Source of the DNA: Desulfosediminicola flagellatus
GTDB taxonomy: Bacteria > Desulfobacterota > Desulfobulbia > Desulfobulbales > Desulfocapsaceae
Length of the DNA: 64,000 nt
Assembly (NCBI RefSeq): GCF_005116655.2
Contig: NZ_CP050698.1
Coordinates: forward strand, 2,076,501-2,140,500
Direction of reading: 5' to 3'
Each line of letters opens with the position of its first letter. The stretch's first letter is position 1. The translations under genes were made by a program, and so were the position numbers. Below, in pieces: positions 36,955 to 47,752 of this stretch. The notes under the pieces are model-generated. The model was not told the DNA's origin and searched no databases. It saw only the letters and a program-made list of their open reading frames with translations.

Positions 36955-39126
36955 TCACGCTGCCTGAGTGGTATCCGAAACTTTGAACATCTCAACAGCG
37001 GAACGCAGATCGCGGGCTGTTCTACTCAAAACATCCATCGATGTTGCAGTCTCCTGAGATGAACGGGAAGACTCCTTACTTACCTCACCAATTTCATGCA
37101 TTGTTGAGGAAATAGTCTCGGACACGAGTACCTGCTCAGTAGCGGATGTTGTAATAGCTTCAATGAGGTCAGCGAGTTGGTTTGATACCTCTTCAATTTC
37201 CTGAAGTTTGGCATGAGCATCATCAGCGAGCTGTGTTCCTTCCACAACTGTACTGATACTTTCATCCATACGGGTGGAAACGTTTTTAATCTCTGCCTGA
37301 ATGTTTTTAACAAGTGCTTCAATCTGCTTTGTTGAGTTACTTGAACTTTCAGCAAGTCGCTGTACCTCGTCCGCAACAACTGCGAAACCGTGACCAGCAT
37401 CACCGGCCATAGCGGCCTGGATAGAAGCATTGAGTGCGAGAATTGATGTTCGATCAGCGATATCGTTAATAATCTGGATAACGTTACCAATCTCCATTGA
37501 ACTCTCACCAAGACGTTTAATGGAACGAGCAGTTTCATTAATCTGCTCACGAATATCACTCATCGCTGCATTTGTCTTACGTACAGCCTCAGCACCTTCA
37601 CGTGCATTCATACGGGACATCTCAGAAACGTTTGCAGACTGCAGTGCGTTATCAGAGACATTTCTGATGGACTCAGACATGTTTTCGATTGCCTGAATAG
37701 CGTTGGTAACTTTTCTGGACTGCTCAATGTTTTTATTAGCGAGAGTGATGGTCTGCTTGGAAACATCTTCGGATGTATCATCAACCGATGCGGTAGCTTG
37801 CTTAACCTTACGAATAATGTCTGAAAGTTGATCACTCATTGCGTTGAACGAGTCTGCAATTGCGCCTGTCATATCCTCAGTAACTTCGGCACGCGCTGTA
37901 AGATCACCATCAGTAAGAGCACTAATCTCCTCAAGGAGTTTCATGATTGATTCCTGAATAGCATCACGTTCAGCCTGACTCTGGATAAGTACCGTAATGT
38001 TATCCAGCATGGCGTTCAGAGTAGAAGCCATTGATCCAAGCTCATCGTTACTTACCACCTCAGTTCGTGCATCAAAGTTACCCATGCCGATCTCACTGAG
38101 GAGCTCTACAATGTGATTAACCTGAGTTGTAAGGCCGCGAGAAAGTTTAATAGCGATAAAGATACCGAGTAAAATTGCAAGGACACCAACAGCGATAACG
38201 ACCTTTTGGATGAGGGCGGTAGAGTCTTCCATCTGCTGGCGGGCGAGAGTCTCGTTCTTTACAGCAGTGCTAAGAAATGACGCGATAACAGGGTCAGCTT
38301 TCAGTGCTGCAGCTTCGTACGCCGCAATTCTTGCAACAATGACCTCATCAGTATTTGCAACCTCTGTGAACCACTTACTGAACTCTTCAATCTGCCCTAC
38401 AATTCGCTCCTTGAGAACAGGGGATAGATCAGAAAGAAGGATCATTTCTGTAAAATCATCACGGGCGGAAAATACAGTTTTTGCAAAATCGCGATTGGGA
38501 TTCGGAAGATATTCCTGAATAAATGACTCAAGTGTGTAATAGCTGTTTCTGAGTGCAATAGAATCGTAATATTCCTCATTTGCAGCCAAAGCCTTAAGGC
38601 TTTCCTGTAATTTGACAAGCTCACCAAATTCCTTATCAGCCCGAAGCTCGAGAATGTTAACGGTTCCAATAAATGCACTGAGATATTCGTTGATGGAATT
38701 CATAGCAGTTTGAGCTGCTTTAACAGCGTTGTCATCCTGTTTGGAATTAGCAAGCTGCTGGATCTGATAAATTGTCTGGTATGCCTGACCACCATGCTCG
38801 GTGAATGGTGTCAAAAAAGTTTCTTTTGCTTCCTGAATACCGATCTTCTGATATTTCAACAGAAAATCCTTTTCCATTCCCTGCATTACTCTAAGTGTGT
38901 TTTCCGTTTGCAGACTCAATCGGGCAATTTTACCATGAACCTGTACCAGGTCATCAATAGTCCTATTGGCAAAAGTTTGGGATATCAGTGTAATCGCACT
39001 AACCGTAAGGGTAAGGGCGATCATCAGTATGAATGCTAACATCAGCTTACTGCGAATGCTGAGGCCTTCTGTCAAACTGGATAAAACAGCACCATTCTGT
39101 TCCGACCCGTTAACTGTACTTTCCAT
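36955..39126 (-). CDS. Methyl-accepting chemotaxis protein
   Basis: A 723-aa receptor from the ATG at 39126, chosen for its GGAGG ribosome site; an upstream in-frame start at 39258 would add 44 unlikely residues. Membrane segments are near residues 28-52 ([20 protein letters not shown]) and 300-323, enclosing a mostly helical periplasmic sensor domain of about 245 residues. HAMP and the cytoplasmic signalling coiled coil follow, with the hairpin tip around [19 protein letters not shown]. It would signal to the CheW/CheA of this cluster. The ligand is unknown; the binding protein encoded next could supply it. Confidence 0.92.
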   Translation of the reverse strand: MESTVNGSEQNGAVLSSLTEGLSIRSKLMLAFILMIALTLTVSAITLISQTFANRTIDDLVQVHGKIARLSLQTENTLRVMQGMEKDFLLKYQKIGIQEAKETFLTPFTEHGGQAYQTIYQIQQLANSKQDDNAVKAAQTAMNSINEYLSAFIGTVNILELRADKEFGELVKLQESLKALAANEEYYDSIALRNSYYTLESFIQEYLPNPNRDFAKTVFSARDDFTEMILLSDLSPVLKERIVGQIEEFSKWFTEVANTDEVIVARIAAYEAAALKADPVIASFLSTAVKNETLARQQMEDSTALIQKVVIAVGVLAILLGIFIAIKLSRGLTTQVNHIVELLSEIGMGNFDARTEVVSNDELGSMASTLNAMLDNITVLIQSQAERDAIQESIMKLLEEISALTDGDLTARAEVTEDMTGAIADSFNAMSDQLSDIIRKVKQATASVDDTSEDVSKQTITLANKNIEQSRKVTNAIQAIENMSESIRNVSDNALQSANVSEMSRMNAREGAEAVRKTNAAMSDIREQINETARSIKRLGESSMEIGNVIQIINDIADRTSILALNASIQAAMAGDAGHGFAVVADEVQRLAESSSNSTKQIEALVKNIQAEIKNVSTRMDESISTVVEGTQLADDAHAKLQEIEEVSNQLADLIEAITTSATEQVLVSETISSTMHEIGEVSKESSRSSQETATSMDVLSRTARDLRSAVEMFKVSDTTQAA

Positions 39127-40423
39127 TACTCCTCCGTGAATCCAGATTTTGCCACAGGTGATACACCTTAGAAGACAATTGTTACTGACAACACTACGTC
39201 TGATTGGAATGTCGGTAATCAGCAAACATGAAATTTTAAATGATGTTTTAGCAGGCAATGTGTTTTTGAGCGGAAAATCGCTGCCTGACTCGTTGTGGGA
39301 TCTGAAATATCAAGTATTTTCAGATCATTGTGAGTAAAACATCCTTTTTTATTAATAGTTTACTGGTTGCGGGTGTTGCAATAGTACCTATTCTGCCAAA
39401 GATGGTAATGTATGTCCCTCGTATAACAAAACAAATCAGAAGGAATACTAAATGAATTGGTATTATTTGTCTACATCTGATTTAGCAATTAATTGATTAA
39501 AAAGTATGGTCGATGCAGCTAGTTATTACATGAGAGTAATAAAATATTAAATATTGTCTTTTGGGAGTGTGTGTCAACTAAGTATCCGAATGTTCCAGAT
39601 AAATACGTGGGGAATTGGTTTGCTCTGTTATTGAGATAGAAAATCACAGACAAAAATAGGCAACTTGCTAATTACAAATAGCTTTAGCTTGATACCTGTC
39701 AAGTTGATGGGGTCTTGTGTGGGTGTCAATGGTACGACCAAAATACCAGATGGTTTGTGAGTTACCATTTAAGGCCACAGGTTAAAAACAAAATTTTAGA
39801 AATTTGAGTTATAGCATTTAAATGGAATGAAACAACGAGAGGGTATTTGTCCAAAACCTGTAAACTCGATCTTTCATGACGTGAGTTGTTTGGAGTTTCT
39901 GCAGGAGTCGTGTAAATCGGGACATCATTTGCTCATAATACTCACAATTGAATCTGTTTCATGAAACTGCTTGGGAAAGAGAGCATTTCAATGGCATAAT
40001 ATTTTCAGGAGATTGTCCTGGAATAGGAATTTTGGTTAGAATAACGAAATTTTCAAAAATGAGTACAGCATGTGTTTGATATATATTTGTTATCACGAGT
40101 TAAATTTCCACATGTTTGTGCGAAAGGTGATCGTCGGATATCCTCCCATGGGGGGCGCTTGGGTGAGCTGTTATCTTTCAAGTATTAGTTATTGTAAAAA
40201 AATAATGCTCGATGGTAAGTGAGGACTCTAATGTTACGGATACTGCTGTGTACGAAATCATAGCAAAGTCATGATTTGAGGGGGAAACGCTCAATACGAC
40301 AGGCTTCTGATAACAAATATTTTTGTATTAGTGGCATTTTTGGACATTCTCCTAGGTGGAAGAAGGCTGCAACTATATAAATTACCGTTAAATATAACGG
40401 ATAACATTTACACAAAGACTGAA
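39127..40423. other. Gene-poor region of 1.3 kb
   Basis: AT-rich sequence between the divergent MCP and rhodanese genes. It should contain both promoters. I found no credible gene on either strand; the only structured element is the small inverted-repeat element at 40007-40146. It may be remnant DNA. Confidence 0.45.
40007..40146. repeat. MITE-like inverted-repeat element, copy 2 (diverged)
   Basis: Left end AGGAGATTGTCCTGGAATAG and the following ATTTTGGT...TTTTCAAAAA and ACAGCATGTG stretches align with copy 1 at 27217; the right end TCGTCGGATATCCTCC aligns with TCTCGGACGGCCTCC of copy 1. Roughly three quarters of the left-half positions agree by eye. No coding capacity. Confidence 0.55.
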
Positions 40424-41233
40424 ATGAAATCTTCTGTTTGGTGGAATGTAACTCTGGTCATACTTGGAGTATTTGCTTTGGTAGATACTTCTTTTAGTTT
40501 CGAAAGGTTCGACATTGTAACGACAGCAGAGATGCAGGAATTACTAGATAACCGTAAAAAAGGTACTATTGACTTCATCCTTGTCAATTCTCTCGACAGG
40601 ATTATATATCGCGAACACTCCATACCTGAATCAATCAATATTCCCTTGTCTGAGATTGGTACACATTTATCTCTATTAGGTACTGATAAAGATAAACTCA
40701 TAATTACCTATTGCATGGGGTTCCGTTGAGTGTACGCATATAAGTTGGCAGTTGCCATCAAGAGAGCAGGTTATTCAAACATACGGATTTATAATGGTGG
40801 CCTTAAAGAGTGGATTGCTTCAGGTAATACGGTAGAGGTTATTGATCATCTGCAGGAGTACACCTTGCCAATGATTGATGCTGCAGAGTTACTAAAAAAA
40901 ATTACAGCCGCAAAAGAGAACGGGTGCACCTCGGTAGATGGAAGACCGTTTTTGACTCTCCTGGATCTTCGTACAGAGAGAAGCCAGGCAGGTGGTAATG
41001 TGCCACTGAATATCGCCTCCAATTGTACAACTATTGAAGGTGTAATGGATGATTTACTTGATGAACAGTTTCGCAGTAATATTCCCATCGACTCACCAGT
41101 CTACGTTATTACAGAAACTGGCAATAGAGACAGGTATGTCGGCAGATTCCTGAAAAAGTATGGTTATACCAATATTACCGGGCTGATTTTTGGAATGCGT
41201 GGATGGATTAAAGCTGACTACCCAACAAATTAA
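40424..41233 (+). CDS. Exported double-rhodanese selenoprotein, read through UGA
   Basis: I read 269 aa across an in-frame TGA at 40727-40729. The ATG at 40424 begins a signal peptide or anchor (MKSSVWWNVTLVILGVFALV); an upstream ATG at 40331 is possible. The first rhodanese domain has active loop Y-C97-M-G-F-R-TGA-V-Y-A-Y, and the domain then continues with the usual helix and strand (AIKRAGYSNIRIYNGGLKEW). The Cys-x4-Sec102 arrangement is the same as in the 4642-6003 gene. The second domain has lost its active Cys (ITETGNRDRY). It ends 18 bp before a histidine kinase gene and is probably co-transcribed, suggesting a sensing link. A nonsense mutation is the alternative, but would have to fall exactly at this position. 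Confidence 0.78.
40744..40759 (+). promoter_or_regulatory. Weak candidate SECIS hairpin of the double-rhodanese gene
   Basis: TGGC-AGTT-GCCA forms a 4-bp stem extended by one G-C pair across a T-T mismatch. The AGUU loop begins 21 nt after the UGA, with G in the second loop position as in bacterial SECIS models. The stem is short, so support is limited. Confidence 0.45.
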
Positions 41234-41251
41234 TAGATTTTACTATCGTCA

Positions 41252-43669
41252 ATGAAAAGCAATAGAATACGATCTGTGAAGGTTTCTCAGTGGGTATCGC
41301 TCGTGTCCATAGTCATATTGGCGGTGCTGGCCTCTTTTCACAGTTACACAAACAGTTCACTGCAGTCTGCCGAGGAAAATCATCAACATGTGCTGCGCAT
41401 TCAGAACATGTTTGTGGATGTCTTGTTTCTCGAGTCTGCTGTTCTCAACGAGGCAGAGGATTATGCAAATCTGCTTGCCAGAAGTCAGGAAGTCCAGATT
41501 CAGATAAAACAGGTGCCACAATTACTTGATCCTCTCGTGCTGAAAGAGCGGGAGTATGTTTTCAATAAATTGCTGACAAATCATGTAGAAAATGAAAATT
41601 ACTACATGAATGTTAATGAGACGTTGCCGGAATTGATTGATGGGGTCCGCAATATTCATCAATACTATATTGAGACCCTTAAAGAGAGGCTCGATGAGAG
41701 GAGTGTTGTCCCCGTCCAGAATGTTCGTAGTGATTTTAAACGCTCACCTGAAAAGGCGGCTCCGGAATTAGAAATTATCGGTTCAGCAGTTATTGTCCAA
41801 AATGATTTGCTCGATATTGTATCACTCTTTTCAGCAATGCAGCAGGGCAGTTCTCCTGATAATATTGCCACTCTTTTTGAACGCAGAATTGAGAAATTCT
41901 ATGCATCTGTTAATCGTTTTGATGATTACACAATTGATTCGCAGGATGGAGTGCTTGTAGAGAAGCTATTGATTACCGGTAGGGAATTTACCAGATCTTT
42001 CGGGGAACTGTTGAAAAACAACAAGCGTGAGAGGCTACTTGTAAAAAAACTCAGCAGCAATCAGCAGGCAACCTCAAAAATGTTCGAAAGTTCAATTGCT
42101 GCTCTCAAGAGTAGCAACGCCTCCCTAAAGCGAAGATTAAAGATCCTTCAGAAAGCAAGTACTGTAATGTTGGTATGGCTTGCCTGTTGGCTCGGTTTCT
42201 ATGGAATAAGGTTGTCTCGCGAGTTTGCTGGAACTGTCCGTGAAACTAAAAAGATCCAGTCCGATCTTAAATATCGGATCAGCTATACTGATCGATGCTA
42301 CAGTGAGTTTCAGATCATATACGATACACTGAATATGTTGGCGGATACCGCAGAAAATCAAGTGACATCTCTTGAAAAAATGCGGGGAGAGTTAACGAGA
42401 CGTGTTCAGGAGAGAACTTCTGAACTTGTCCATATGAACACACGACTTAAAAATGAAATTGCTGATAGAGTCAGGGCAGATGAAACGCGTAGGGAGCTTG
42501 AAGGAAAACTGATTCGTGCCAAAAAAATGGAGGCGATTGGGACCCTTGCAGGTGGTGTTGCTCATGATCTTAACAATATATTGTCAGGGGTTGTCAGCTA
42601 TCCTGAATTGATCCTGTTGGATATGAAAGAAGATGATCCACTCTATCCATCAATTATCACCATTAAACAATCAGGCGAAAAGGCTGCCTCAATTGTACAG
42701 GACCTTTTAACACTTGCCAGAAGGGGAGTTGCTATTTCAGAAGTTGTGGCTTTTGATCAGTTATTGGAAGAATACTTACATAGCGCTGAGTATAGAAGTC
42801 TCTGTAATGTACATACTGGTGTTGAAGTTGTGACTCAGATTGTAGAAAACTGCGGTAATGTAAAAGGTTCAAGATTGCATCTAATGAAGACTGTAATGAA
42901 CCTTATGGCCAATGCCATGGAAGCAATGCCGGAGGGCGGAGTTCTAACACTTTCTGCGAGCGGAGTATATGTTGATACAGTTCTCAAAGGTTACGATACT
43001 GTCAATGAAGGTGATTATGTCTGTTTGACTGTTCAGGATACAGGTGTAGGTATGACTCAGGAAGTCTCTGAACAGATATTTGAACCATTTTTTTCAAAAA
43101 AGAAAATGGGTCGTAGTGGAACCGGTCTTGGTATGGCGGTGGTTTATAGCACGGTAAAGGATCATGGCGGGTATATAGACATTCAATCAACACCTGGAGA
43201 AGGTACTGTTATAGCAGTTTATTTACCACTAACTCGTGAAGCGGAAACGGTAGTATCAGGAAGTTTTGATATAACCTCATTACAAGGTGATGGTGAACAT
43301 GTTCTTGTCGTTGACGATATATATGAACAGCGGCAAATAGCCTCAAGTATGTTGAGAAGGCTCAACTACACTGTAGCCACTGCTACAGGAGGTGATGAGG
43401 CGGTAGCCTATATAAAGAAGAATGATGTAGACGTTGTCGTACTCGATATGATAATGCCTCCCGGGATGGATGGGCTTGATACCTATCTTGCACTTAAAGC
43501 GATTGTGCCGGACATTCAGGTAGTAATTGCCAGTGGCTTTTCTGAGAACGAACGGGTAATGAAAGCACAGGAGTTAGGCGCAGGAATGTACATTAGAAAA
43601 CCCTATTCTCTTGAAGTCCTTGGAACAGCGATACGATCAGCTTTACAGGCAGAACGGATGCAGTCGTAA
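41252..43669 (+). CDS. Membrane hybrid sensor histidine kinase
   Basis: An 805-aa protein. Membrane segments lie near residues 13-30 and 302-318, enclosing a helical periplasmic sensor region. A coiled coil leads to a HisKA domain with the phospho-His in LAGGVAHDLNNILSG, then the ATPase domain with N-box LMANAMEAMP, G1 VQDTGVGMT and G2 GTGLGMAVV. A C-terminal receiver has VVDDI, LDMIMP and RKPYSLE. No output regulator is adjacent. Its position directly after the exported Sec rhodanese suggests that the two form one sensing unit, perhaps for sulfur or redox state; this is inference. Confidence 0.92.
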   Translation: MKSNRIRSVKVSQWVSLVSIVILAVLASFHSYTNSSLQSAEENHQHVLRIQNMFVDVLFLESAVLNEAEDYANLLARSQEVQIQIKQVPQLLDPLVLKEREYVFNKLLTNHVENENYYMNVNETLPELIDGVRNIHQYYIETLKERLDERSVVPVQNVRSDFKRSPEKAAPELEIIGSAVIVQNDLLDIVSLFSAMQQGSSPDNIATLFERRIEKFYASVNRFDDYTIDSQDGVLVEKLLITGREFTRSFGELLKNNKRERLLVKKLSSNQQATSKMFESSIAALKSSNASLKRRLKILQKASTVMLVWLACWLGFYGIRLSREFAGTVRETKKIQSDLKYRISYTDRCYSEFQIIYDTLNMLADTAENQVTSLEKMRGELTRRVQERTSELVHMNTRLKNEIADRVRADETRRELEGKLIRAKKMEAIGTLAGGVAHDLNNILSGVVSYPELILLDMKEDDPLYPSIITIKQSGEKAASIVQDLLTLARRGVAISEVVAFDQLLEEYLHSAEYRSLCNVHTGVEVVTQIVENCGNVKGSRLHLMKTVMNLMANAMEAMPEGGVLTLSASGVYVDTVLKGYDTVNEGDYVCLTVQDTGVGMTQEVSEQIFEPFFSKKKMGRSGTGLGMAVVYSTVKDHGGYIDIQSTPGEGTVIAVYLPLTREAETVVSGSFDITSLQGDGEHVLVVDDIYEQRQIASSMLRRLNYTVATATGGDEAVAYIKKNDVDVVVLDMIMPPGMDGLDTYLALKAIVPDIQVVIASGFSENERVMKAQELGAGMYIRKPYSLEVLGTAIRSALQAERMQS

Positions 43670-43715
43670 TACGCGCTGATTTTATTAGTAAAAATGCTCT
43701 GCCGATGTGTGTGTC

Positions 43716-44834
43716 ATGAATAGTTATATACAGGAAGTGGTTGAACCAGTTCAAAAGATATTGATCAGCTGGTTTAAGGATAACGGTAGAGACCTGCCGT
43801 GGCGAAAGGCGTATGACCCATATTGTATCTGGATATCAGAGATAATGCTGCAGCAGACGCAGATGGATAGAGGTGTTGAGTATTATACCCGGTGGATGAA
43901 TAGGTTTCCGGATATTGCTGCTGTCGCAGAAGCACAGGAAGATGAAATTCTCAAGCTGTGGGAAGGATTAGGATATTATGCACGGGCAAGAAATCTTCAT
44001 GCTGCTGCAAAGCAACTTATGGCTGAGCATGAAGGAGTTATGCCTTGCAATCCTAAAGAATTATTATCACTACCAGGCATAGGGCCGTATACAGCAGGAG
44101 CAATCAGCAGTATCGCATGTAACACTGATATTTCTGCAGTTGATGCCAATGTCATTCGCGTGTATTCGCGTATATTCGATATTGATACTCCGGTTAAAGA
44201 AAGTAAGACCAAAAAAAATATTGAGAACATTGCGATCCAGTTACTTCCTGCAGGGCAGGCTCGTGTGTTCAATCAGGCTCTGATGGATTTTGGCGGAATG
44301 ATTTGCCGGCCGAGACAACCATTGTGTGGTGAGTGTCCGATATCTTCACTTTGTCGTGCAAATAGCAGGGGTACGGTGGAAGACAGGCCTATTCTTGACA
44401 AAGCTAAAAAGACGCTTGTTATTGAAATGGCAACGGGAATGGTTGAAGAAGAAGGGCGTCTTTTTATTCAGCAACGTAAAAGTGATGATATATGGGGTGG
44501 CCTGTGGGAATTTCCGGGAGGACGGCTTGAAGATGGAGAGGCTGCGGAAGAGGCTGTAGTGCGTGAATATCGTGAAGAGACCGGATTCACCGTGACTGTA
44601 TGCAAAAAGATAACAACTGTCACTCACTTTTATACCCGCTATAAAGTGATTCTACATTGTTTTAGCTGTAAGCTTGGAAGCAGATCACCGCTGCCTGAAC
44701 TCACTGCAGCTCAACAGTATAAATGGGTTTTTCCTGAGGAGATCAAGGCGTACGGCTTTCCTGCCGGACACAGAAAGCTCCTTGAATATATTGATGCGAA
44801 TTGTCCTGAGCTCCTGAATGATCCCTGTCGATAA
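43716..44834 (+). CDS. mutY: A/G-specific adenine glycosylase with C-terminal Nudix-like domain
   Basis: About 372 aa. It removes adenine mispaired with 8-oxoguanine. Visible are WRKAYDPYCIWISEIMLQQTQ (with the catalytic Glu), the helix-hairpin-helix LPGIGPYTAGAI, the catalytic Asp in VDANVIRV, and the [4Fe-4S] motif CRPRQPLCGECPISSLC. The C-terminal part (WEFPGGRLEDGE, REYREETGF) is a Nudix-like 8-oxoG recognition domain with a nearly complete Nudix box. Start chosen at the ATG 43716; a GTG at 43707 is also in frame. No clear ribosome site. Confidence 0.95.
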   Translation: MNSYIQEVVEPVQKILISWFKDNGRDLPWRKAYDPYCIWISEIMLQQTQMDRGVEYYTRWMNRFPDIAAVAEAQEDEILKLWEGLGYYARARNLHAAAKQLMAEHEGVMPCNPKELLSLPGIGPYTAGAISSIACNTDISAVDANVIRVYSRIFDIDTPVKESKTKKNIENIAIQLLPAGQARVFNQALMDFGGMICRPRQPLCGECPISSLCRANSRGTVEDRPILDKAKKTLVIEMATGMVEEEGRLFIQQRKSDDIWGGLWEFPGGRLEDGEAAEEAVVREYREETGFTVTVCKKITTVTHFYTRYKVILHCFSCKLGSRSPLPELTAAQQYKWVFPEEIKAYGFPAGHRKLLEYIDANCPELLNDPCR

Positions 44835-44869
44835 ATGGGGAATGAGCAATATTGGCAGCCTTAGATGTG

Positions 44870-47752
44870 TTAGTGGTGAGTGAATACACTGCGTAGTGCC
44901 GCCGAGAATTTAGTAACATCAAGGGGTTTCTGGAAATAACGTGTTATGCCCATTCGCGTAGCTTCATGCTCGTTAATTTTATCACTATACCCTGTACAGA
45001 GGAATATCGGGATCTCCGGTCGTATCTCAAGAATTTTCTGGGCCAGTTGACTTCCGTCCATTTCAGGCATTGTCATATCCGTTATCACGAGATCATAATT
45101 TTCCGGATGCTGCTGGAAGTTCTTATATGCTGAATCCGGCAGATTTTCGGCAACTACTGTGTAACCGAGTTTTTCCAGCATGAGACTGTTTATATGTAAT
45201 AGTTCTGTATCATCATCTATAAGAAGTATCGTTTCGGTGCCTTTTTGCAGTGATGGCTCCTGATAAAGAGTGTCTTCTCTGGAAGGATTTGCAACAGGGA
45301 GGTGAATGATAAATGTGACCCCGGTGGTATCGCCATTCTCAACATGTATTGCACCGTCATGATTGAGAATAATACCGTGCACTATAGATAGTCCAAGTCC
45401 GGCACCGTTGCCAAATCCTTTTGTCGTGTAATACGGGTCAAAAATTTTCTCTTGCAGGGCAGGGTCTATGCCATGCCCTGTATCTGTGACTTCTATTCGT
45501 ATATATGGGCCTGGTTCAAGCAGGTGTGTAGAGCTTTTCAACGGTTGCTGGAGATATTCAATCTGGGCTGAAATATGAATCTGTCCTTTTTCTCCTTTCA
45601 TGGCCTGCACTGAATTAGTACAAAGGTTCAGAAGCATTTGATAGATCTGTGGAGGATCTGCAAAGACCTGCTCATTGTTTAACTCAATTCGGTTGTCGAT
45701 CATGATTCCAGGTGGAATGGTGGATCGTAAAAAACGTAAGGAGTCTCTCAGCACCTCAGCGATTTTCACCAATCGGAGTTCATGTTCGGATTTACGGCTG
45801 AAGGTGAGCAGATGTTGAACTATGTCTTTTGCTCGTAAACAGGTCGTTTTTATAGTAGCCAGGTTTTTATGACAGGGATTCCATTCCGGAGTATCGAGTA
45901 GAGCCAATTCGGTGTTTCCGACTATGATGCCAAGCAGGTTGTTGAAGTCATGAGCGATTCCTCCTGTCAATTTTCCTATGGCATCCATTTTTTGAGAATG
46001 TCGTAATTGCTGTTCCAGCTGCTGTCGCCTTGAGTGTTCACGTTTTAAGATAATTATCTGCGAAATCAAGCTGGAGTAGATTTCCAGAGGCCGAACAACT
46101 TCATCTGTCGGTTTTTCACCAGATTTTGAGGAATCAACAGAGATTATTCCTATGAATTCGCCTTTTTCATCATTCATCCGGACAAACAGGTTGTCTTCCG
46201 GGTGCCAGTGGTCTGCAGATTTTGGGACTGTTCCATTTCCATAAAATGTCGCATCTTCGTTGAGAATGCCTTTGAGCGTGTGGGGAACGTAATAACTGCA
46301 GTGACCAAGTTTGGTACCAAGGCTGAATACGTCAGAATACCAGCTCTTTGATATATCTGTTTCCCGCACTTTTTTTACAATATCTTCGGATACACCAGCA
46401 TTTCCTAAAAGTTCACGATATGGTGGCTGATCTCTAAAGAGGGAAATCAGGACACGGTTGAAGTCCGAATGTTCAACGATTGCTTTACTGATTTCAGCAA
46501 AAAGTTTTTTCTCATCCCGTATGGAGATTATCGATGCTGCAGAAAGACTAAATTGTTCGGTTTGCTGAGAATAGGCTAAAAGTTTTTTCTCGCTTTGCTG
46601 AAGAGCACGTTCAGTTTTTTTTCGCTCTATGATCTCTTTTTTCAGGCGGCGATTAAAAAGGAACAGAAAAAACGAGATGATGATTGCAACCACAGCGAAT
46701 GCTGCAAGGGTCGATATGGCCTGAATAAACCATTTGGGAACCCTTTCTTTTTCAGGGGAATATATAAAACCTTGAAGGGAGTATGTTTCCGGCACCAGTT
46801 TATAGCGTAAAAATATTTCTGCTATGCGGCGCCATCTGCCCGGATTCATATGGCCGATTTTGACAAATTCCGGAAGTATGAGTTTACGCATCTCCTCAGC
46901 TTCATAGAGCAAATGGTCTCTGGATTTTTTCGACTTATATTTAGAAATAATGGTTTCAATAATCTCCTCGGGGTTGTCCATCGCATACTCCCAGCCGAGT
47001 AATGTGGCCCTGCGAATTGCTTCTGCCCGTTCAGGGTGTTCAGCTATCTCCTGTTCTGTTGTAAAGAGACCATCTCCATAAAAGTCTACGCCATATGAGG
47101 TTGGATTGATAATGTTGTAGGGAATGTTTTTCTGCTTGAGGAAATACGGTTGGTTGGTGATGTAAGCAGCCAGGGCGTCTATGGTAGGGTCAAAGTAGTC
47201 TTCGTATTTGGTGATTTCATCAAGCACCACCACTGTGTTTAAGTCTATCCCCTCATCCTGTAGTGTAGCCTGGAGTTCTATATCGCGGCTGGATAAGTTC
47301 ATCATGACAAACTTTCCATACAGGTCCTGTGGAGAGGTTATTCCTGTTTCAGATCGAGCAACGAAGACCAATGGAGAATGCTGGAAAATAGAAGCCATTG
47401 CGACAAGCGGTTTGCCATTGAGCCTCTGTAGGAGCAATTCCGAATTGGTAACCCCATACTCAGCATTACCATTGATAACCTCATCGATAGTATTTATGCC
47501 GCTGCCACCTTCGACAAGTGTTACTTCAAAACCTTCGTTTTTATAAAATCCTTGTTCTATTGCAGCGTAGTATCCGGCGAATTGGAATTGATGTGTCCAT
47601 CTAAGTTGAATAAAAACCTTTTGGTTTGCTGTGTTGTTCTTAGAAGCATGAGACTGGGAAGGAAGAGAAAACTGTGTGAAGAGCGCGCAGAAGAGTAACA
47701 GAACACATTGAAGTAGAAAAATCCTTCCGGGAGCGTATTTCGAATGAATAAT
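44870..47752 (-). CDS. Hybrid histidine kinase with NMT1/THI5-like periplasmic sensor; start unusual
   Basis: About 960 aa. An apparent signal peptide (FLLQCVLLLFCALF) is followed by an NMT1/THI5-type binding-protein domain (QLRWTHQFQFAGYYAAIEQG, then residues to about 320), a membrane segment, a coiled coil, a GAF-like region, HisKA (GGIAHDFNNLLGIIVG), ATPase (GHGIDPAL, GAGLGLSIV) and a receiver (LIDDD, TDMTMPEMD, QKPLDVTKF). The frame has no ATG, GTG or TTG between an in-frame TGA at 47759-47761 and the signal peptide. An ATT at 47752 or 47749 with GAGG upstream might be the start, or there is a frameshift. A TTG at 47437 would lose the first third of the sensor domain. Start coordinate is therefore tentative. 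Confidence 0.8.
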   Translation of the reverse strand: MIHSKYAPGRIFLLQCVLLLFCALFTQFSLPSQSHASKNNTANQKVFIQLRWTHQFQFAGYYAAIEQGFYKNEGFEVTLVEGGSGINTIDEVINGNAEYGVTNSELLLQRLNGKPLVAMASIFQHSPLVFVARSETGITSPQDLYGKFVMMNLSSRDIELQATLQDEGIDLNTVVVLDEITKYEDYFDPTIDALAAYITNQPYFLKQKNIPYNIINPTSYGVDFYGDGLFTTEQEIAEHPERAEAIRRATLLGWEYAMDNPEEIIETIISKYKSKKSRDHLLYEAEEMRKLILPEFVKIGHMNPGRWRRIAEIFLRYKLVPETYSLQGFIYSPEKERVPKWFIQAISTLAAFAVVAIIISFFLFLFNRRLKKEIIERKKTERALQQSEKKLLAYSQQTEQFSLSAASIISIRDEKKLFAEISKAIVEHSDFNRVLISLFRDQPPYRELLGNAGVSEDIVKKVRETDISKSWYSDVFSLGTKLGHCSYYVPHTLKGILNEDATFYGNGTVPKSADHWHPEDNLFVRMNDEKGEFIGIISVDSSKSGEKPTDEVVRPLEIYSSLISQIIILKREHSRRQQLEQQLRHSQKMDAIGKLTGGIAHDFNNLLGIIVGNTELALLDTPEWNPCHKNLATIKTTCLRAKDIVQHLLTFSRKSEHELRLVKIAEVLRDSLRFLRSTIPPGIMIDNRIELNNEQVFADPPQIYQMLLNLCTNSVQAMKGEKGQIHISAQIEYLQQPLKSSTHLLEPGPYIRIEVTDTGHGIDPALQEKIFDPYYTTKGFGNGAGLGLSIVHGIILNHDGAIHVENGDTTGVTFIIHLPVANPSREDTLYQEPSLQKGTETILLIDDDTELLHINSLMLEKLGYTVVAENLPDSAYKNFQQHPENYDLVITDMTMPEMDGSQLAQKILEIRPEIPIFLCTGYSDKINEHEATRMGITRYFQKPLDVTKFSAALRSVFTHH

